This document shows, one piece after another, positions 52,317 to 63,679 of a stretch of DNA of 64,000 nucleotides. The notes under the pieces were generated by a model, which saw only the letters and a list, made by a program, of their open reading frames with translations, did no database searches and was not told where the DNA came from. Source of the stretch: Aphrophora alni (Eukaryota > Arthropoda > Insecta > Hemiptera > Aphrophoridae); assembly GCA_963513935.1 (NCBI GenBank), contig OY740768.1, forward strand, positions 45,316,368-45,380,367, given 5' to 3'. Every line of letters starts with the position of its first letter. Positions within the stretch are counted from its first letter, which is position 1. The position numbers were made by a program, and so were the translations under genes.

Positions 52317-52356
52317 ATTGCTACAGCTGTTTCGCCGTTAGGCATCGTCAGACAAC
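52317..52356 (-). ncRNA. Type I hammerhead ribozyme-like motif, consensus core (left arm, element 4)
   Basis: Minus-strand copy identical to 52,533-52,572: GTTGT, CTGACGA, T, GCC-TAAC-GGC, GAAAC, AGCT, GTA, GCAAT. All core residues agree with the hammerhead consensus; see the right-arm entry. Confidence 0.7.
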
Positions 52357-52532
52357 TAAGAACTAAAAACTAAAATACCATCTCCTTTGTTAAAACCTAT
52401 TGTTTGAAAACTTTCTCTTATCCATGTCCCTTTCAGGTAAAACCAGGTCAATGCCCCACCTCTGCTTTCATCCCCACCTTCATTCCTAGATGTTAGTGTT
52501 ATGTTGACCTGTATTTTAGTTTTTAGTTCTTA

Positions 52533-52572
52533 GTTGTCTGACGATGCCTAACGGCGAAACAGCTGTAGCAAT
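52533..52572 (+). ncRNA. Type I hammerhead ribozyme-like motif, consensus core (right arm, element 4)
   Basis: Helix I GTTGT (52,533-52,537) pairs with GCAAT (52,568-52,572), including two G-U pairs. Core CTGACGA (52,538-52,544), extra T (52,545), helix II GCC (52,546-52,548) and GGC (52,553-52,555) with loop TAAC, GAAA (52,556-52,559), C, loop AGCT, G and U pairing back with C and A, then A as H17; predicted cleavage after 52,567. The two-pair helix III with a four-base loop is the form known in Penelope-like elements. Helix I is short, so activity may depend on the rest of the transcript or on dimer formation. Confidence 0.7.
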
Positions 52573-52676
52573 AAATTGTTTTTTGTGAAATCATAAGTGC
52601 TTTTTCATTTTTGTTTTGCCTTATTATGGAATTTCACCGAGTACCGACTGTAGTCACACTCAATACGTACTATTAT

Positions 52677-53880
52677 TGTTGACATGTAGGTTACGGATTT
52701 GATAGCCAAGTTAAGTTTATATACAAATGTTTTTATTTCATTATAATGTATTCTTATTTAGGGATTTAATTATATGTATTATATTTTATAAGATCGAGTA
52801 ATAAATACAATTATTATTGTTTCATACCGTTGTGAAAAATAATTAAAAAAATCTTTGATAATGTAAAACGGGAATATCTGTTGGACAAAGACCTCAAACT
52901 TTTCCTACAATCTCACTCCTTGTCCTACATCTCACTCACAATCTCACTGTATTTATTTGAAATTATTATAACTTCATTCATTTAATAACAGCTTAAAGGA
53001 AGTATGCTTTAAAAAGTTATTATAATACCAGCATGAATGTCTTTTCAATAATTTCTCTACGATTTATCCATAAGCTATCAATGAACAATGTAAATTTTTA
53101 AAATATCTAAACAAAGTTGTTGAATGTGTATTCTTTATTGGGTTGCAAAATAAATGTTTCGTATATCTTAAGCGTTATTTCATTTCCTGCAAGACGAATA
53201 CTTCCTCTACCCTTAGTGCCCAATCTATTTATTCTTTGTTTGGCCAAGTTTGAGATTTAATAAATGCTTAGTGGGATCAGTGTTACCTGTCAAAAACAAA
53301 CCCCATTAGTGATGAGCAATACCCATTCTTATACTGTGACAATAAGATGAGGACAAAGTGTTCGTGACTATAAGCAAGGTCATGATCAGAACGTCTAGAT
53401 TAGATATAGACTCTTGTGATCTCCCTTTTGTAAACGAAACTTATTTTAATAAAGAAAAATAAACGTTTATTGGTCATGTGTTACATTGAATGTAATTTCA
53501 AACTCTGATCATTTCTAAATTATCCGAAAATAATAAAAAAAAATAAAAATCAGTATTTCAATTGAGGCCGAAATTCATAATTCCCTACGGCATTCAACAT
53601 TCAACAGTGCAGCTTTCAAAACACATTTCCATAATGCTATGCCAACAGTCAGGAACAATTTAATAGTTGGTGTCATTATAATAAATTATGGGTTTTATGC
53701 TAGGAGGTAATAGTGTGTAAATTTGGCTTTTCCAGGTAAGCAGAAAGCGTTTTGTGTCTTACAATTTGCTAAAACTGAGTCTTTTATCATGGTTCAATAT
53801 GTTTATTGTAGTAAGTATCACACATACCTACTCTGTTACATACAAAACAATACGAGAGTAATATAAGAAATTTCAAGAGA
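52677..53880. other. AT-rich sequence without recognised feature
   Basis: No gene recognised. It precedes the mariner-like fragment; I could not find the matching 5' end of that element here. Confidence 0.35.
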
Positions 53881-53888
53881 GTGTTTGA

Positions 53889-54149
53889 CTGTCTCGAAAC
53901 GGACCACTGCGCCAATTGCTTGCCCCCCGTTCCCCAGACCTGACACCGCTAGACTTTTTCTTCTGGGGTTTCATAAAAGATATGGTGTACGTACCTCCTT
54001 TGCCGGCCACTCTACCTGAACCTAGAGCAAGAATTTACGCTGTCGCTGAGAAAGTTACACCTGAAATGCTAGTGCGAGTCTGGGAAGAAATCGACTACCG
54101 ACGGGATGTCAGCAGGATAACCAACGGAAGCCACATAGAACATCTTTAG
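53889..54149 (+). pseudogene. 3' fragment of mariner/Tc1-like transposase
   Basis: The open frame from just after a stop at 53,886 to a stop at 54,147 gives the last 80-90 residues of a transposase. It contains PRSPDLTPLDFFFWGFIKD, the block with the third acidic catalytic residue (Asp at 53,952-53,954) as in DDD-type mariner-like enzymes, then VYVPPLPATLPEPRARI, and a tail ending ITNGSHIEHL, typical of a transposase family abundant in insects. The N-terminal DNA-binding part and the first two catalytic Asp residues are missing, so it cannot be active. The preserved frame over the C-terminus suggests a fairly recent truncation. The matching 3' terminal repeat lies 100 bases downstream. Confidence 0.85.
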
Positions 54150-54248
54150 TTTAAGGTAAAAAAAAACTTGAAGTGTTTTCCTTTAAAACAACACCAAAAC
54201 CAGCTCTGTACCTTGTTTCATTAAACTTATATGAATTTTCAAAGTTGT

Positions 54249-54274
54249 AAAGTCCTTTTTGTAACTCCCTGTAT
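54249..54274 (+). mobile_element. 3' terminal inverted repeat of the mariner-like element
   Basis: AGTCCTTTTTGTAACTCCCT followed by GTAT, the inward-facing complement of the ATACAGGG(A/T)GT start common to this insect transposon group. It marks the end of the element whose transposase fragment precedes it. No matching 5' repeat is visible in the window upstream, so the element is 5'-truncated. Confidence 0.65.
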
Positions 54275-54880
54275 AATTAGTTTAGGTTCAATGTTTTCAA
54301 CAAATAATAGATTTAAGGTTAACATAATATTTATTTAACTATTATTTTAAGTAATAGTATTAGTTAATTGGTGATTTTGTTTGTTTTAAAATTTAATTTT
54401 AATAATTGTATTAATCAATTATTTATTTGTTTATTTTCAACAATAATTAATTACTTATATAAATAATAAATTTAAACTTTAGCTAAATTTGCTATCAGTA
54501 GTTATTAATGTAATGTAATATATAATATTTATCTTAACAGTCGAATGGAATTTAGTGATATATTTGAACTGTGAGACATTTATTTAGATAATAATGCTTA
54601 TTTGTTAACAAACTAACGATAGAACTGCAAAAGTCTGTAAGCAAAGTAATTGACTAATACACTACCAAATATCCGATATTCAGTTTTAAAATTTACATTT
54701 ATAGTTACTAAATCTCTTTGAAATTTGTTTTCGGAAAATTAAAAAGTAAAAATGTATAAATTATTTGAAAACTAAATCAACTTTTAAGGAAGAATCCAAC
54801 ACTGTCACTATAAGATGAAGACTAAAATAAAAATAAAAGTACAAGACCACCTTTACAAAACTAAGTAAGTTATGAACTCA
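54275..54880. other. AT-rich sequence without recognised feature
   Basis: Nothing recognised. Confidence 0.35.
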
Positions 54881-55275
54881 TAAGGCTGACCGGCCACCGA
54901 AAGCAGATTTGAGCTGAGCTGAACTGAGCAGAGCGGAGTCTGAGCGGAGCGGAGTCTGAGAGGGTCGGCAATCGATTGCGTAATGGACCCCAGCTCAGTG
55001 AGCAACTTGCCTTGCATCGGTATCCTTCCATATTCCGTAAAGCTAATCAGCTGTGTGGCAGTGGCTAGTAGGTGTGGTGGGGGAAGCGGAGCGTAGCTTC
55101 AAAAACGAACCTCGGTCGAGGCTAAGCGGAGTGGAGTTGGCCCTTGTGACGCCGCTCAACTGCGCTCCGCCCCGCTTCGGAACTGGTGGCCGCCTTTTCA
55201 TTAAAATTCTTTGATTCGGTTTTGGAAGCTGACTCAGCTTCGCTCAACTCCGCTTACGGTGGCCGGTCAGCCTAA
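54881..55275. mobile_element. GC-rich MITE, PIF/Harbinger-like
   Basis: GGCTGACCGGCCACCG at 54,884 is matched by its exact complement ending at 55,272, and similarity extends inward to about 40 bases with substitutions (AAGC.GA.TTGAGC..AGCTGA). TAA flanks both ends (54,881-54,883 and 55,273-55,275), the TWA duplication typical of PIF/Harbinger elements. The interior has repeated GCGGAG / GGAGTCTGAGCGGAG motifs on both strands that resemble subterminal binding sites. No transposase is encoded, so it would be moved in trans. It stands out sharply in composition from its AT-rich surroundings. Confidence 0.75.
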
Positions 55276-56019
55276 GTGTACAAAATACATCATGAACTGT
55301 TTAAAGTCTGTTTAAATTGGCAGTTTTTTTATGTATATTTAAAATTGCAATCCATATTTTTTTTTAAATATTTAGATTAATATTTAATAACTAAGAAAAT
55401 ATATAAATATATTTCATATATTAACAGGTGATGCATGTATATGCAAATTTTCGGCACATTAGACCCCTGTAGTATCTTTAATTTAAAATGTTCTTTGAGT
55501 TAAATAATCATAATTTTTAGGTTTTAACTAGTCTGTAAACGGTCAAAATTATATGTTGTAACAAAAACATAGAGGACTTTTATAAAACTAAACAATTTTT
55601 TTTGTTAGTTACTGTTTTGACAGATCCTGACCCTGTACTCTCTTTTGCTGTAAATAAGTTACCTCGTCTTTTCAAATTAAGTGCTTTATGTTACGTATTA
55701 TTCATATACTGGTATATATTGTTCTAAATAATATTCTGTTATTAATACATTATTCTTATTCATTTCATATGGTAAACACAAAGCCCTTTCTAGCTCCTTA
55801 GCATCCATTACCGCAGTTGAGCTCACGGACTATAGTGTTTATGATATATCTCTCTGACTGGAACAATGTTAGCCAGTTGTAAATATACCTTTTCGTAAAA
55901 TATATGCATTATTTGTAAGTGTGTTTGTGTGGTTTTGTTCCCCAGGCTCTATAATAATACGTGCGAATAAGGACCTGACATAATACAGGTCTGTATTGGT
56001 TTGAACTAGACTGTACAGG
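55276..56019. other. AT-rich sequence without recognised feature
   Basis: Nothing recognised; overlapping minus-strand frames at 55,869-56,166 have no known motif. Confidence 0.35.
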
Positions 56020-56300
56020 TAGATACAGGTCAATGGGGTACGTAACTCTAAAAGGGCCAACATAACATAGCGGACAGCGGAGGGACAGATGGGTAACCCG
56101 GGAACAACAGGAAGTACTGACGAACAGGACCACACAATTATCTACTGGGTGGGGGGAACGGCGCACAGCGAGGCAGTTAGAGGTAAAGGCAAAGGTGCGG
56201 TATAGGCGGAGCGAGAGGCTGTGGTGGTTGTAAGAGTGGCGGGGTTTAAGTCAAGTAGTCAACCCACACCACTCTTGTCCTAGAGTGGCGCAGGCTCTAC
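56020..56300. other. GC-rich island of unknown nature
   Basis: About 280 bases with much higher G and C than the surroundings and purine-rich on the plus strand (for example GGCAAAGGTGCGGTATAGGC near 56,189 and GAGTGGCGGGG near 56,234). AGGCTCT occurs at about 55,945 and 56,291 in the same orientation. No convincing coding frame, terminal inverted repeat or RNA fold could be assigned. It could be an inserted element of foreign composition or a regulatory region. Confidence 0.4.
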
Positions 56301-58130
56301 TTGCGTATTTTTGAAACTTTTAAAATAAATTAACTAAATAGGTATTAAAAAAAAAGCGAATGAATAATATATGTTATTAAATATTTCTCAAAATGTTGCT
56401 TTCAAATTTTGTAAATTGTTTAACAAACACATAACACAAATAAAAAGTCTTCCTGTCGCTCATCATTTGACTACTTTCATTATGTAACGAGGCAAAAAAC
56501 AGCGTTTCCAAATCACCGAAAATATAAAGAAATTGCTGAAAACTTATTTCTTTTATAAATTTACGAAGTTATTATTAATTATATCTGCAATTATTCAACA
56601 GTTTTGTTTACTAAATTAAGTACAAACAATTTTCATTTATAAAGATCCAATCATTTCTCCGAAGGAAAATACTCCAAGGTACAGGCATAATGCATTACCT
56701 CACTAATTACTTTCAGCGTTCCCTAGGCGACTTTTGTGCATGACCTAATTACAAGTAATAAGTCATTATATTAATACACTTCATTTTTATAGCAGTTAAG
56801 CTGTCTAGTTTTATAACATTAATGAATATTTTATACATAGTTTTCATAACTAAAACCAACCCAGCTTAATTTGCAGAGATTATACCACTGCTCACCTTCA
56901 CCACTTTTATTTCTAGAGTAAAATCTCTACAAAATGCTATGACTGATTGGTTTCATTCAATGCATATTATTTTTATACGTATTAAGAGCAGAAAATCGGG
57001 ACTACAGGTGGTTTTTTCTAACTTGTGTTCCTGCTGCATTATACAAAGCATGATTAGGCCTAAAATATGATAAGAGTGCACAAGAATTATCTGTTTATTG
57101 CATATAATTTGTTTACTCCTGTATTCATAAATCCGGTTGTAAAAAAGTTGCACAAATAATGGTCACACATTAATCACAGTTGAATTTCTAACCATGCAAC
57201 ACTATTCGTCGCAGAAAATATCACTTCTATGCTTGACATAAGTATCGTAGGTTAGTTTAAACAATATTGATAAATGTAAATAAGGTCTGAATTTGTTTCA
57301 ATTGTGTCATAATCTCGTCTTAAACATATTACAACATTAAATCAACTTTAAATTAAATGACAGCATCCAACGTTCGATTTCGTGTATTAGAAATTATTCC
57401 GTAATGGTAATTTTCTATTATTTGCAATTATGCACTATATTTTGGACAATTAATGCTCACATTTGACAAAAATATATACGAAATTGGAAAAAATATTGTT
57501 AAAAATTTTGTATTTTACAACAGCTTAATGTCCAATTATTATTTTTTTTTTTTTACATATTACTCATGAACTTGTAACTACCCGTTGGAGCAGAACAGAC
57601 AGCAGACCACACACATGATTCCCAAACCACCTATTAGACGCGGAGGTCTTATTATTTCTACAAAAACCTCGACACCTGTTTTTGACTTATAAAAACATTT
57701 TCTGTCCTACGTATACGTGAGAGAGTAAAAGGGAAATATAATATGTCATTGAAAACATTTTTCCTCACAAAGTGCGATACACCAGTAGGCTATGTACGTG
57801 TACGTCTTTTGACAACAGGTTACTCGCTGATCTAAGAAATAAAACAATCTCCTTCATTCATTAAATACAAGTCTTGTAACATCACAGGAAATTGGAGATC
57901 AGCTGAGAGTGTTTTAATAAATAAATTAACCTCCTTTCACTCCCATTACACCCTCTTGAGATGATAGTTAAAAGATATTCCGTCTACTCTGGCCTAGTTT
58001 ATGTAGCTATTGTTAAAAATTACAATATTCTATCTTAACAGAAAGTTATGAATCAGTCATAACATCGGCTTATTCCTGTAAACAATACATAAAACATAAT
58101 TTTACGTTCACAAATGTTTTATTTGTCTAA
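56301..58130. other. AT-rich sequence without recognised feature
   Basis: Nothing recognised apart from a T run at about 57,542-57,554. Confidence 0.35.
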
Positions 58131-58303
58131 GTTCTAATAACATCTAATCTAAATATCATTTGTTTAGATAATTATATGAAATTAGATGAAGTTGATTATG
58201 TTAAATATTTAGGTATTACTAATGATTCAAATTTTCCTGGAAGGAGCACGTGGAAAATTAATGTAACTAAATTTATCTCTATTAACATATTTAACTATTA
58301 ACA

Positions 58304-58305
<2 letters not shown>
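58131..58305 (+). pseudogene. Reverse-transcriptase remnant of a LINE-like element
   Basis: From 58,131 a frame without stops reads NIICLDNYMKLDEVDYVKYL and then GITNDSNF (up to about 58,234), matching the V..VKYLGI.ID..L segment found after the catalytic core in Jockey/CR1-type reverse transcriptases. A one-base loss in the T run at about 58,232 shifts the frame; the continuing frame reads SWKEHVEN, the expected SWK.HI.. motif, and a further shift restores INVTKFISINIF. The frameshifts and the (AT)n tract cutting it at 58,304 show a dead, truncated copy. The rest of the element was not found. Confidence 0.6.

Positions 58306-58352
<47 letters not shown>
58304..58352. repeat. (TA)n microsatellite, about 22 units
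   Basis: TA/AT repeat joined to GC-richer DNA (58,353-58,440, starting TTGCGACGG) on its right; the composition change at this point may mark an insertion boundary. Confidence 0.9.
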
Positions 58353-58354
<2 letters not shown>

Positions 58355-59159
58355 CGACGGACAGTGCGCAAAAGCTTGCCTAAGCCACTCGTAGGGACGT
58401 CAACTTTGCGACGACAGAGCGCGCAAACTTTGCACAATGTTTTCTGTCTGTAGGATTGCCCTACTTTCTCACAAAATAAAGAGATTATATCACCTACTGG
58501 AAGTTTAAGGCAAATTAATTTCAATAGTCTAGGTGATATAACTCTGGTTAGGATAACTATGTCTATAGTCACCTTAACCAAAATATTTTATAAAATTTCT
58601 TCCAGTTATTGAAGTTACTATTACCTTAAATATGCTCAGCTCAGTAATTAGTTTTAATTTTATTCGATGATCTCTGGGGACTGAGAACTGTGGAACTGAC
58701 CTTAGAATAATTAAATTATTTGTGCTTAGTGAACCTTCTATGTTGATCATACACTGAAAACAACTTATCATATAGGATACTCAGATAATAGGAATTTCTT
58801 GAACAAGGTAATTATTTATAAATTTTTAAAATTATAAATCAAAAGAAAATTTATTCAACAAAAATAACTCAAAATTCTTCATGGTTTCTTTCCACTACTA
58901 AATAAAATTTTAAAGTCTAAATTTACTATTTACATCCATTTATTACTTCTTTTAGGTAGAACCATTTATTCTTTATTTAAGCTTTTATCTATTTTATTTA
59001 GTTTTACTTAATTATCCTTTCAATTAATTTTATTATTTAATTATTTAATTATGAAAATGATTTTATGTATTTAATTTACAAGATTAATTATTTCATATTT
59101 TGAAAAACCTAATTAACTATCTCAACCCAGTATCAATAATTATTTGAATTTAACTCAGG
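58353..59159. other. Mixed sequence without recognised feature
   Basis: The first 90 bases are GC-richer with repeated GCGACG and GCGCAAA motifs (GACAGTGCGCAAAAGCTT near 58,360, GCGCGCAAACTTTGCAC near 58,420). The rest is AT-rich. No gene recognised. Confidence 0.35.
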
Positions 59160-61060
59160 CAATATTTTGGATAGGGGACATCGTAACGTTGTTGACAGAC
59201 CTTTTATTACTGCGACCCTTGACTCTGAACTGCTTTCCCAGGAATGTTGATGGAAATACATCCTCCCTGAAGTCCGGTTCTCGTTGGTATAGCTGACCGT
59301 CTCCCGTGGTTTGATTCTGCCTAGTTGAATTTTCCAGGTTTAAATTTCCTTGAAGTCTTCTAGTGCCTTCCCTGGTTTGATCTTCGCTTATTTATTCCAG
59401 TAGTTTCTCAAAATCCATTTGGTGTTCCAGTTGTTTCCATTACATCGATCCTGTGATTGTCGTTACGTCATTTACTATTGTTTAGACGCCTTAGCTATAT
59501 GCAACACTTATAGCCTATTTCAATTAAATTGTTCGACTGTTTTTTCACTATCTGTAATGAAAACTGATATAACACTGTCTCTGTACATTAAGTTAACTTG
59601 TATATAAGTTCGAATGATTTTAATAAAAACTGTTTGTTGAAATATTATATTGCATAATATTTTTATTAATTAAAATGTTCACTGCTAGTTTAATACATTT
59701 CAAACCACTGGCTTCGTAATACTGCTTTCAAGAGAAAATTTATAAGTGTTTAGCACGTCTTTACACAAGAGAAAATTAAAACTGTTCACTGTAGCACATC
59801 TATACTATAGAGAAAATATAAAGTGAGTGATCTCGTCGTACATCTCTCCTTAAGAGAAAAACTCCATAATGTCCGCCTCCGCTTCGGTAAGCTCCTTTTA
59901 TCGGCAGTTTTGCCGCCTCCGGGATACCAACTACTTCCCTTCTTTTCTATACCTTTTTCGCCATCTCGCAATGCAACTTGTATTTTTTTCTGAAGTTCTT
60001 GGGTTGGTACTACCCCCACTAACTTCCTAGTATGAAGTTTCATCTTACTATCTTTTACTCCCTCTACAGGCATATCGTCCTATTGTTTTATTTATTTTCC
60101 CTGAAACTTCTCTGAAACTTGTTTTACAGGATTGCGGTTTTCGTAGTCTTATTCCTTGTAGGTACTTTTTCCTTTCTTCTCAAAGTTGAGTGATGGTCGT
60201 GCGACGTTTGGTTCGCCTATGGCTCGACTTTTCGTTTTCCGCGGTTTTTCCTCGCGGGAACTCTTCTGTTTTTGAGAAAAAATGTTTTTTCTTTTTTCAC
60301 ATATGTTGGTTATAGTTTTAATATCTACTAGCCAAAATTTCATTTCTGTCCGATGATTTTTCTTTTGCTTTTGGGACTCGTAGATTTGCCTATTTTAACA
60401 TTTACTTTTGGATTTGAAATTTTACTTGTTAATTGATACTTTAGCTTGAGATTTACAATTTTATTTTATTATTACCTTCTTAACACTAGGTCATTTCTTT
60501 TATCACCTTTTTTCTTTTATTTTAAGCTTAATATAGGTGTGAACTTCTTCACCTATTATTTTAATTAATTAACAATTTTACAAAATTATATCTTATAAAA
60601 CTTTTACTCCTTTATAACTTGTATACTTTTTCATTTTTACCTTTTTATTTTGTAGGTGCTTTTTCACCTTCAAACTTTAACAATTATCTCTAACTTTCAA
60701 AATACCAAAAATTTCTTAATTTGTTATTTAACATTTTTTATTTATCTTCTTTTACTCTTTTCAAATATATCTCTATAATTTACTTTTGATCAAATTTGAG
60801 AATTTTCTATAACTTTAACCCTTTCTAACTTTAACATTTTTTAATTTACAAAATTGTGATTTCCATGGCCAATGTTAACACCTCCCGTGTTTCACATTCA
60901 CCCATAAAATTCATCAATTTTATTATTTTAATTAACACCCCATTCTCTCATAAAATAACTACTTTTTCATAAGTGTTTTCAACAACTTGAAACAAGCTCA
61001 GGGACAAAAGTCAAGGTCTATTGACACAGTACATCTGGCCTGGATTTGTCTTTTTCTAAT
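59160..61060 (-). other. Strand-asymmetric region, possible decayed element on the minus strand
   Basis: Over about 1.9 kb the plus strand is strongly T- and C-rich, so the minus strand is A- and G-rich, unlike the rest of the window. Minus-strand frames 60,149-60,343 (64 codons, including KSSREEKPRKTKSR) and 59,786-60,073 (95 codons, including LHTRKLVGVVPTQELQKKIQ and a basic SLPKRRR run) have a Lys/Arg/Glu-rich composition more like coding sequence than the other frames here. They are in different frames and broken by stops. I recognise no family; an old LTR or DIRS-like retroelement is one possibility among several. Confidence 0.3.
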
Positions 61061-63679
61061 CTATTTAAGTATAGGGTGCACCACAACTTCTGTTATGAAA
61101 TCTTGATTTTTGCATTTTATTGCAAAATTCAATTTTTCATTCATTGCATAAGGTTACACCGTTGCAATATATATATATAACATTTAAATTGAATATTAAA
61201 ATTTAACTATACATAGTTGTTAATTTACAATATATATATATAATTTTTTATTTAACTATACATATATAGTCATTAACTATATATACAATATGTCATTATT
61301 ATTCAGAGCCTGCCTTAACCTTTTTGGTTCAATCCCGACTCCAGTATGAAATTTGTACTCACTTTTCTTTTACTTGCTTTCACCTCAGTCTGTCTGTTAC
61401 CAAATCTGGGAAGCTCTATTTGAGAAACTTGTTAATATGAAAAATTTAAACATTGTATAGATGTTGTTCTCCAATTACAATACACTAATTATTCGTTACA
61501 TACACATGTTTATGGTGGAGAAAACTCATTCGCATTATGTACGTATGTGTATTATATATATGCAGCGGGTTGTGAGAAGTACACAAGCCCAATATATGAG
61601 GTGAGTAGTACGAATTTTTAAATTATTTAAACTATAAATATAAATGTTATGTTTACAATCTAATCTTTACTTTATTTAACATATTAAAAAAAGTAACTAA
61701 AAACTATTCTCTTTGCTCATTACAGACTAAAAGACACCAATTATATACCGTAGAATGTGGTATAATTTAGGAGGGTGGTACGAAGTAGAGACACAATATA
61801 GGCGTAGATGGTACAATTTAGTAAATTGTTATTAAAAAATATATATTAGTCCTTTTTAAATTGTGTATTAAAATGGAGATTGGTTTAGTTCCTCTGTGAT
61901 TTGTTGTTATCATATAATACTATAATTTACTGTTAAGAAAATTTGTTTACTCATTATTTTTCTTTGTAAAATTTATCTTATCTTTAAACGGTACAACATG
62001 TCGTTCTTGCATAATATTATTATTTTATTTTACATGTAAACAATGTTTAGTTAATGATAGATTTAAAATAAATTGTGTAACATAACCAACGAGTGTGAAA
62101 TTTTAAACTTAACATCTCAAGAAAAAAGCATTAACCAATATTGAGATCTGGCATTCACAACGATTTGATCATAAATCAATAGTAAATAATTGCCATCAAT
62201 GAATATAATTCTTGTAATCTGAAATGAAACAAAAATAGTCTTAGTTGTAGAATCAACAGTATTTTCTATTTCACATTTCCACGTCTTCACTACTTTAATA
62301 GCTTCAAGAATTAATATTCTCTGTTCGACATTCTGTAAACAATAAAAAGGTTGAATTTGTTTAAAGCCATTAATTCCAACTTAAAAAGGATTAATTAAAA
62401 ATAAAAGAAAGTAATTAAAGGAATGCGTAATTATAGTCATCAATTAGCCTTTTCTTCTTTGCGCGAGTTCATGCATTAGACTTAATTACATTTCGTTAAC
62501 AAAGAAAAAGCACGCAACATTAGACAACTTCAGGGCTAATTTAGTATGAAATCGTTGGTATTTATAACACTGTCAAACAATTTCAAGTGAATTTAGCTCT
62601 TTAATTTCATTAACGCGGAAAATAATGGCAAATTTATTAGCTGAATTATTAAAGAACTTGTCAGTAGAAGATACCAGTACAACATTTAAACAAAATTGGA
62701 AATGATTTTAAACTTAGAATTATTTTAAAAGCGTAATATTTGCTTTACTTTTGAGACGTCGAATTGGAATAAAATTTTGTGAGATCAATAAGTAAGACAA
62801 ACTAGATTATTAATCCGCGATGACAATTAGATTCTTATAATATATTAACTGTGTGACAAAGTAATAGAAACACAGATTAATTTTAAGGTAAAATCAACAT
62901 ACACATTATACCACTAAAGCTTTCTGAAACAAATGTTTTGTATTAAAGCACAAAACATACTTCAAGGTATTTTGAAATGAAAAATTCAATCCACAATTAG
63001 CTTAACTAACGGTGATTAAAGTTATATTAATTTGTTTGCAAATACCTGTAGACGATAATTACGTTTTATTCCAAACTCAAATACACACGCAATTTTAATC
63101 GTATTTATCAGATATCATAAAAAAATCATTTATGCATTTAAAAAATCTAATTCATTAACTATATAACAACAATTTCTCATTGTTTAAATACAAGAAAATA
63201 ATTGCAAAACTATTTTGTTTTCCACATAAGAGGTATTTAGCCCTATTAGTGAAGTTTAATAGCTTTATTTAATACATCGTAGATAATCTGACTCAGAAAT
63301 CTGAATTGTCCATCATTCCTATTTACGTATTTACAAAGAGTTTAATATTGTCTGATATTTTCATCCCCCCCCCTAACTACTAATACGTTTAAATAAATAC
63401 TTCTTTCCAGAAATAAAAACCATTTTTTACTCTATAGCTATTGTTAGGGAGGCTTAAATTAGAGTCTAATACTTTAATGAATATCTTACGGTTATTTTCA
63501 CTACAGCTGTGAATTAGCACTAAAGACTTGTACATAATGTTTTAACTAATTAAAAGAGACCCCGTAAAATATTCAAAAAATAAAACATTTTCATTGTTGT
63601 GTTATGTTTACATTCACTTCATTAATATTTATACTAATATATAAAGAATTATACCCTCGCGTCAAAGACATTTACTCGT
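61061..63679. other. AT-rich sequence without recognised feature
   Basis: Imperfect TA-rich runs lie at 61,168-61,290. No gene, RNA gene or clear element recognised. Confidence 0.35.

Larger units (their letters stand above)
52255..52676. mobile_element. Fold-back element 4 with two consensus hammerhead motifs
   Basis: Arms 52,262-52,378 and 52,512-52,628 are nearly complementary around a central non-repeated region of about 130 bases (52,379-52,511) that is richer in C on the plus strand. A perfect 12-base direct repeat, ACGTACTATTAT, lies at 52,255-52,266 directly at the left arm and at 52,665-52,676, after a 36-base tail (52,629-52,664) beyond the right arm. Both arms carry the same hammerhead motif with an intact core. 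The perfect duplication and well-matched arms suggest a young insertion. Inference: target-primed insertion of a non-autonomous element whose left copy lacks the outer tail. Confidence 0.8.

Noticed and set aside
61318..61350. GGTTCAATCCCGACTCC resembling a tRNA T-arm (B box)
   Set aside because: No A box, anticodon arm or acceptor stem can be found at the right distance, so it is not a tRNA gene or a clear tRNA-derived SINE.
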